Source of the DNA: Tritrichomonas musculus
Lineage: Eukaryota > Parabasalia > Tritrichomonadida > Tritrichomonadidae
Length of the DNA stretch: 64,000 nt
NCBI GenBank assembly: GCA_039105265.1
Contig: JAPFFF010000002.1
Span: 6,448,001 to 6,512,000 of the forward strand
Direction of reading: 5' to 3'
Positions 60,972 through 64,000 of the stretch are shown here, in pieces. Numbering within the stretch: position 1 is the stretch's first letter; the number at the start of each line of letters is the position of its first letter. The notes beneath the pieces were generated by a model. The model was not told where the DNA came from. It did no database searches and worked only from the letters and a program-made list of their open reading frames with translations. The position numbers and the translations under genes were made by a program.

Positions 60972-60991
60972 AAAAGATTTGTTATATTTTT
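60970..60991 (+). promoter_or_regulatory. Post-stop motif, copy 2 (helicase)
   Basis: AAAAAAGATTTGTTATATTT plus TT, overlapping the helicase stop by two bases; 21 of 22 positions equal to 58581-58602. Confidence 0.65.
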
Positions 60992-61001
60992 GCCTCTCGT
61001 T

Positions 61002-61090
61002 CTGTCATCTGTCATCTGTCCACCTCATTTTTCACGAACTGAATTATCCGGGAACATCTAGGAACAAAGAACATTAGCGAAACCAAAAAT
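61002..61090. repeat. 90-bp inverted repeat, right copy
   Basis: Reverse complement of 58596-58685. Begins with CTGTCATCTGTCATCTGTC and ends 21 bp before the 3' end of the bZIP-like gene, which is convergent to the helicase. Confidence 0.9.
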
Positions 61091-61110
61091 AAGATGAAGA
61101 TTTTTTGTTT

Positions 61111-61392
61111 TCATGCTTCTTTCTTCTCAGCAGTAACCATTTGAGCTTCGCGAGTGCTCGCAGCGAATTGAGCAATTTTCTTCAATTCCTCTAACTCTTG
61201 CTTCTTTCTTTGTCTATATTCTTTTTGTTGTTGTCGTCTGGCTTCAAGTCTTTCTTCAGGGGTATTATATTTACTCTTCCTGCCTCTTTTCGGAGTATCT
61301 ATTGACGTCAGATTCTCACTTGACTTCGATTTGGACAATTTCTTTATTACTTCTGTTTTCTTGAATTGGTTTAGGTCTATTTTACTCGTCAT
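61111..61392 (-). CDS. Small AT-hook/bZIP-like basic protein (93 aa), element B
   Basis: Counterpart of 1402-1686. Conserved core: RGRKSKYNTPEER followed by ARRQQQKEYRQRKKQELEEL, preceded by VIKKL as in copy A. AT-hook-like RGRK plus bZIP-type basic region with a very short zipper. A regulatory DNA-binding role is inferred. The stretch between VIKKL and RGRK is 12 residues shorter than in A, but the C-terminus is longer (FAASTREAQMV) and is encoded by a GC-rich segment at about 61144-61166. It is read towards the inverted repeat and helicase. Confidence 0.75.
   Translation of the reverse strand: MTSKIDLNQFKKTEVIKKLSKSKSSENLTSIDTPKRGRKSKYNTPEERLEARRQQQKEYRQRKKQELEELKKIAQFAASTREAQMVTAEKKEA
61144..61166. 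repeat. GC-rich segment in the bZIP-like gene of element B
   Basis: AGCTTCGCGAGTGCTCGCAG: contains TTCGCG and the CGAG-TG-CTCG stem, similar in kind to 1570-1595 and 13403-13430. Located in the C-terminal extension absent from copy A. Confidence 0.45.
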
Positions 61393-61421
61393 TTTGATAA
61401 AAATAAAAAAACAAATAATAA

Positions 61422-62027
61422 TTACAGATCATATAATAATTTAAATTTTGTTATACAAACATTAACTCTTTTGTTATTAGTATCATACATTAATACGTAT
61501 TTAGTTCCGCATTCCATTTCATTGATGTAAAGTCGTTTGTATGACTCGTCAGTTATTTTTAAATAAAATTCATCTTCATCAGTTTCTTCATTATGATAAT
61601 AATAATAATGATTAGGTTTTAATTGATGCCTATTATATTTATTTATTACGGTTGATGTACTTGGTAATTTATCAACAAACTTGTATATTATATTTGAATT
61701 CTTTGTTGAGATTGATCTGTTTGTATTATTTTCTATATGAGATGTCCATCGTAAGTTTTCTAGTCTATTATCAGCTCTGTCATGATTGATATGATCAACA
61801 CAAGCTAGATTGTCAGGGTTAGGGAGAAACTGCTTGGCTATAATTCTATGTTTAATAAATGTTTTTGAATTCAACTTTAATAAAACATACCCTTTGTTAT
61901 ATACACTTTCTTTAACAATATATTTATTGTCTTTCCGCCTAACAGTATAAGGGTATTGGTTTAATATTTCATACTTATCTTCGAAACCGAGAAGTGGAAC
62001 AAAATCAATAACCTGATCAGTTGTCAT
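61422..62027 (-). CDS. NUMOD4/HNH homing-type endonuclease (201 aa)
   Basis: The N-terminus DFVPLLGFEDKYEILNQYPY fits NUMOD4, followed by an HNH_3-type core: KHRIIAKQFLPNPDN, CVDHINHDRADNRLENLRW and N-rich helix (residues about 75-125). The C-terminal 80 residues (YYYYHNEETDEDEFYLKITDESYKRLYIN...) form a second domain shared with the partial gene at 63570. HNH proteins of this type cut DNA and often spread as free-standing homing enzymes in viruses. It lies between the bZIP-like and 175-aa genes; element A has nothing at that junction. Active-site histidines and asparagine are present. Confidence 0.88.
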   Translation of the reverse strand: MTTDQVIDFVPLLGFEDKYEILNQYPYTVRRKDNKYIVKESVYNKGYVLLKLNSKTFIKHRIIAKQFLPNPDNLACVDHINHDRADNRLENLRWTSHIENNTNRSISTKNSNIIYKFVDKLPSTSTVINKYNRHQLKPNHYYYYHNEETDEDEFYLKITDESYKRLYINEMECGTKYVLMYDTNNKRVNVCITKFKLLYDL

Positions 62028-62056
62028 TTCAGTAGAGGTAAAAAAATATCATATTT

Positions 62057-62584
62057 TTACATGTTGATACTGTATTTCAGACAAAGATGATATTTGTTAA
62101 CTAATTCATTGTACTGAGGATTAAAGTATGTTTTGAAATCAGTACATACTTCTCCATTATCATTTACTATCTTAATGGAATCTATCTTACGTATTGGATT
62201 AGCTTTCCCTGCACAACAACCTACATCCTCATCAAGACTTATTTCTACCACCTCCGCCTTAATAATTGTTTTAATTATATTAGATAAGGCAGTAACAGGG
62301 ACAATTATACAATTCTTTGATATTAAGTTGGATAATAATGCTTTGTCCTGGTCTAACAAGATTTTTGCATACGTTTCAAGTATCACGTACTTAACATCCT
62401 TTGTTTCTTCTTCTTGATTCTCTTCTAATTCAACATTACGAGTGATAACAATTTCTTCTTTTCCATCATCCCTTTTGTTTATAATAATATTATTATTTAT
62501 ATTGCTTGTTGACTGAGCTGCTGCTTGAGGTTCTAATGAAACGTTCGCCTGCACACCTTGTGATAAGGATCTTTTCTTAATCAT
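62057..62584 (-). CDS. Conserved 175-aa protein of the element family (copy B)
   Basis: Same length as 2041-2568 and homologous throughout: MIKKRS...GVQANVSLEPQAAA, an Asn-rich linker, VILETYAKILL, KALLSNLISK, DEDVGCCAGKANPIRKIDSIKIV, DFKTYF, YNELVNKYHLCLKY. The Cys pair is retained. No known domain recognised. In both elements the gene is preceded by a small Pro/Lys-rich gene; in B an HNH gene follows it, in A the polymerase. Confidence 0.85.
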   Translation of the reverse strand: MIKKRSLSQGVQANVSLEPQAAAQSTSNINNNIIINKRDDGKEEIVITRNVELEENQEEETKDVKYVILETYAKILLDQDKALLSNLISKNCIIVPVTALSNIIKTIIKAEVVEISLDEDVGCCAGKANPIRKIDSIKIVNDNGEVCTDFKTYFNPQYNELVNKYHLCLKYSINM

Positions 62585-62615
62585 AATTTACTACATGAAA
62601 AAAGTTGATAATCAA

Positions 62616-63044
62616 TCAGTAATGAATATTAGCTTGCTTAACATTAATTGGTTTAAAGTATTCAATCCTTCCTTTATTTCTTTCATCCGCTCTACCTTGT
62701 ATTTCTCCTAATTTCTCTGGTTTCTTTAAGTATGGAGGAAGAATAGGAGCTTTGGGTGCTTTATCTTTCTTCAAATAATACCCTCCATCTGTAATACTAA
62801 CAGGTGGTTCGTGTAATGGTTTTGTTTTATGTTGATTACTCTTTGGTGGTTTGACTGGTTTGTTTTCCATATACTTTGTTGGTGGTCTATTAATTCTTGG
62901 GTTAAACGTAACTGCGTAAGTATTGTCATTAGAAAATATGCCAAAGTGATTAAACTCTATTGTCTTCTCAGTCTTAGTTCCTTCATTAAACATTGTCCCT
63001 TCTGCTCCAACTGTAGTAGAATTGGGTTTTCTGTACTTATTCAT
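62616..63044 (-). CDS. Pro/Lys-rich basic protein (142 aa), element B
   Basis: A basic, proline-rich protein (NRPPTKYMENKPVKPPKS, KPLHEPP, APILPPYLKKPEK) of low complexity, probably disordered. It lies directly upstream of the 175-aa gene on the same strand, like the 62-aa gene of element A, with which it shares only a PLH.PP stretch. A nucleic-acid-binding or virion core role would fit its charge, but nothing shows it. No signal peptide. Confidence 0.65.
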   Translation of the reverse strand: MNKYRKPNSTTVGAEGTMFNEGTKTEKTIEFNHFGIFSNDNTYAVTFNPRINRPPTKYMENKPVKPPKSNQHKTKPLHEPPVSITDGGYYLKKDKAPKAPILPPYLKKPEKLGEIQGRADERNKGRIEYFKPINVKQANIHY

Positions 63045-63083
63045 TTCTTTTTCAAAAAAAAATTGGTTGGTCGAGATTCCGAC

Positions 63084-63533
63084 TTACAGAACTAGCTCTT
63101 GATGGAGACCGATAAATAGTTCAGGTGTATTTAATTCATATTTCTTACGTAATTCCTCTATCATTGTTTTAGTCTTTTTGGATGCTAATTCTATTGAATA
63201 ATTGTAATAACTGTATTCCTCATAATTTTGTTCCTTATTTGAACCATTAACAAAAAACTCATTCATTTTATAATTAATTTTCCTTCTTGAGTTAGTATTT
63301 AATACTATGTGTTCTATATCATATTCTTTAATCTTGTCCGGATATATCCTCCATACGTTCTTGTCCGCCTTAATTGATATGTAGATGACTTTTGCTAAAT
63401 ATTTATTTTTTGAAAGTTGAATTGGATATCGATCACAAAGGATAGCGAAATTACTTTCCTTAAAATCTTCTGGGTTATCAGCGAGGGAAATAACATTATT
63501 GATGTAATCATAAACCTTGAATTGTTGCTCCAT
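63084..63533 (-). CDS. Unrecognised 149-aa protein, element B
   Basis: A soluble-looking protein with Tyr/Asn/Lys-rich composition and a C-terminal charged helix after YEEYSYYNYSIELA. The ending resembles the 150-aa protein of element A (7378-7830), of nearly the same length; homology is possible but weak. It lies in a run of minus-strand genes between a partial HNH gene and the 142-aa gene. No enzyme motif. Confidence 0.68.
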   Translation of the reverse strand: MEQQFKVYDYINNVISLADNPEDFKESNFAILCDRYPIQLSKNKYLAKVIYISIKADKNVWRIYPDKIKEYDIEHIVLNTNSRRKINYKMNEFFVNGSNKEQNYEEYSYYNYSIELASKKTKTMIEELRKKYELNTPELFIGLHQELVL

Positions 63534-63569
63534 TTTGTATGGAAATAAAAAAATATAAATAAAATTTTT

Positions 63570-64000
63570 TTAGTCTAATCCGTATTGTTGTTTGAAAATA
63601 TGGATGTAGAATGTTGTTTTAGTGTGGTTAACATCTCTTGTCACAATGAATTTACGTCCTCCTTTAGCTGTATTAATATACATAATTCTATAAACTTCAT
63701 CAGTTATCCTTTGGTAAAAGATATCTTCTTCAGTTTCTTCATTATAATAGTAATAATATTCTTTTTCAGCAAATACTCTTCTTTCCTTTTTCAAATCATA
63801 GTGAGTAATAACAATTGCTTCGTCTGGTATATTGTCTATAAATTCATATGAAACACCGTTGTTTGATGACTTGTTTCTCATGTTCTCTCTTACTGAAACC
63901 CAACGAAGATTGCTCAAATGATAATCAGATCTATCTTTATTAAGGTGATCAACTTGAGGAAGATTATTTGGATTAGGTAAGAATTGCTTTGCTATGATTT
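63570..64000 (-). CDS. HNH endonuclease, 5' part outside window
   Basis: The frame is open to the window edge. The edge part reads IIAKQFLPNPNNLPQVDHLNKDRSDYHLSNLRWVSVREN, an HNH_3-type core, and the C-terminal domain (EYYYYYNEETEEDIFYQRITDEVYRIMYIN) is clearly paralogous to 61422-62027. The two HNH genes flank three small genes on the same strand. Here the core has DHLNKDR where the paralogue has DHINHDR, so one histidine is replaced; activity may differ. Confidence 0.85.
   Translation of the reverse strand, partial: IIAKQFLPNPNNLPQVDHLNKDRSDYHLSNLRWVSVRENMRNKSSNNGVSYEFIDNIPDEAIVITHYDLKKERRVFAEKEYYYYYNEETEEDIFYQRITDEVYRIMYINTAKGGRKFIVTRDVNHTKTTFYIHIFKQQYGLD

Larger units (their letters stand above)
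47725..64000. mobile_element. Virus-like element B (pPolB + Prim-Pol/SF3 helicase), right end outside window
   Basis: From a GC-rich hairpin region at about 47725 the base composition becomes less AT-extreme and the gene content changes: fibre-like protein, 244-aa possible capsid-associated protein, GIY-YIG-like protein, family B polymerase, primase-helicase, bZIP-like protein, two HNH proteins and small proteins. It shares five gene families with element A, but in a different order and orientation. All long frames in the visible part are open, so it looks whole as far as seen and recently active or recently inserted. No integrase, packaging ATPase or certain major capsid gene is in view; they may lie beyond 64000. 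The combination of protein-primed polymerase with a D5-like helicase is not that of standard Polintons. Confidence 0.75.

Noticed and set aside
1-64000. tRNA or rRNA genes
   Set aside because: No cloverleaf with GGTTCRA-type B box or rRNA signature was recognised on reading; a covariance search was not possible.

Overview
The window looks like nuclear DNA of a parabasalid protist close to Tritrichomonas or Trichomonas. It is very AT-rich, its genes appear intronless and lie on both strands, and it carries families typical of these parasites: BspA-like LRR_5 proteins, BTB plus F5/8C proteins, kinase-like plus Sel1 proteins and UBR-box/RING proteins. The species name is an inference.

Layout. 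(1) About 1-13,740 is a virus-like element that enters from the left edge. It has a charged protein, a small AT-hook/bZIP-like protein, a 175-aa conserved protein, a protein-primed-type family B DNA polymerase (broken, about one break), three small genes that each follow a copy of a TAGCTAG-centred motif, a divergent 255-aa / 1409-aa pair (possible capsid-associated protein and fibre-like protein), and a repeat-rich right end. (2) About 13,765-46,750 is host DNA: two BTB-F5/8C genes, an 11-TM membrane protein, a BspA relic, an RRM-ubiquitin-KPVIYLYP relic, a kinase-Sel1 relic, a UBL-UBA gene, a perfect 181-bp tandem duplication, an LRR fragment, a 2.7-kb gene desert with a possible non-autonomous element, a 1068-aa protein joining a BPI/LBP-like lipid-binding domain to two PqiA/LetA-like membrane modules, a RING plus tandem UBR-box relic, a 1460-aa BspA-like protein, an amino-acid/polyamine permease and a 1670-aa pseudokinase-Sel1 protein. 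(3) About 47,725-64,000 is a second, related virus-like element that runs off the right edge. It has a 1975-codon fibre-like frame, the 244-aa partner, a GIY-YIG-like protein, an open family B polymerase, a Prim-Pol/SF3 helicase flanked by 90-bp inverted repeats, the AT-hook/bZIP-like protein, two NUMOD4/HNH proteins and three small proteins.

The two elements share at least five gene families (polymerase, fibre, 244/255-aa partner, 175-aa protein, AT-hook/bZIP), but gene order and orientation are reshuffled. The divergent fibre/partner pair keeps exactly 18 bp between start codons in both. Short GC-rich hairpin segments are scattered in both elements. Several lie inside genes without closing the frame, and one 28-bp copy pair is read in two different frames of the same gene. 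No integrase, packaging ATPase, protease or certain major capsid protein is visible, so a Polinton-type assignment is not proven and both outer ends are outside the window.

Most host relics have their frameshifts at homopolymer runs, so some may be assembly errors rather than true decay. No tRNA, rRNA or CRISPR array was recognised.
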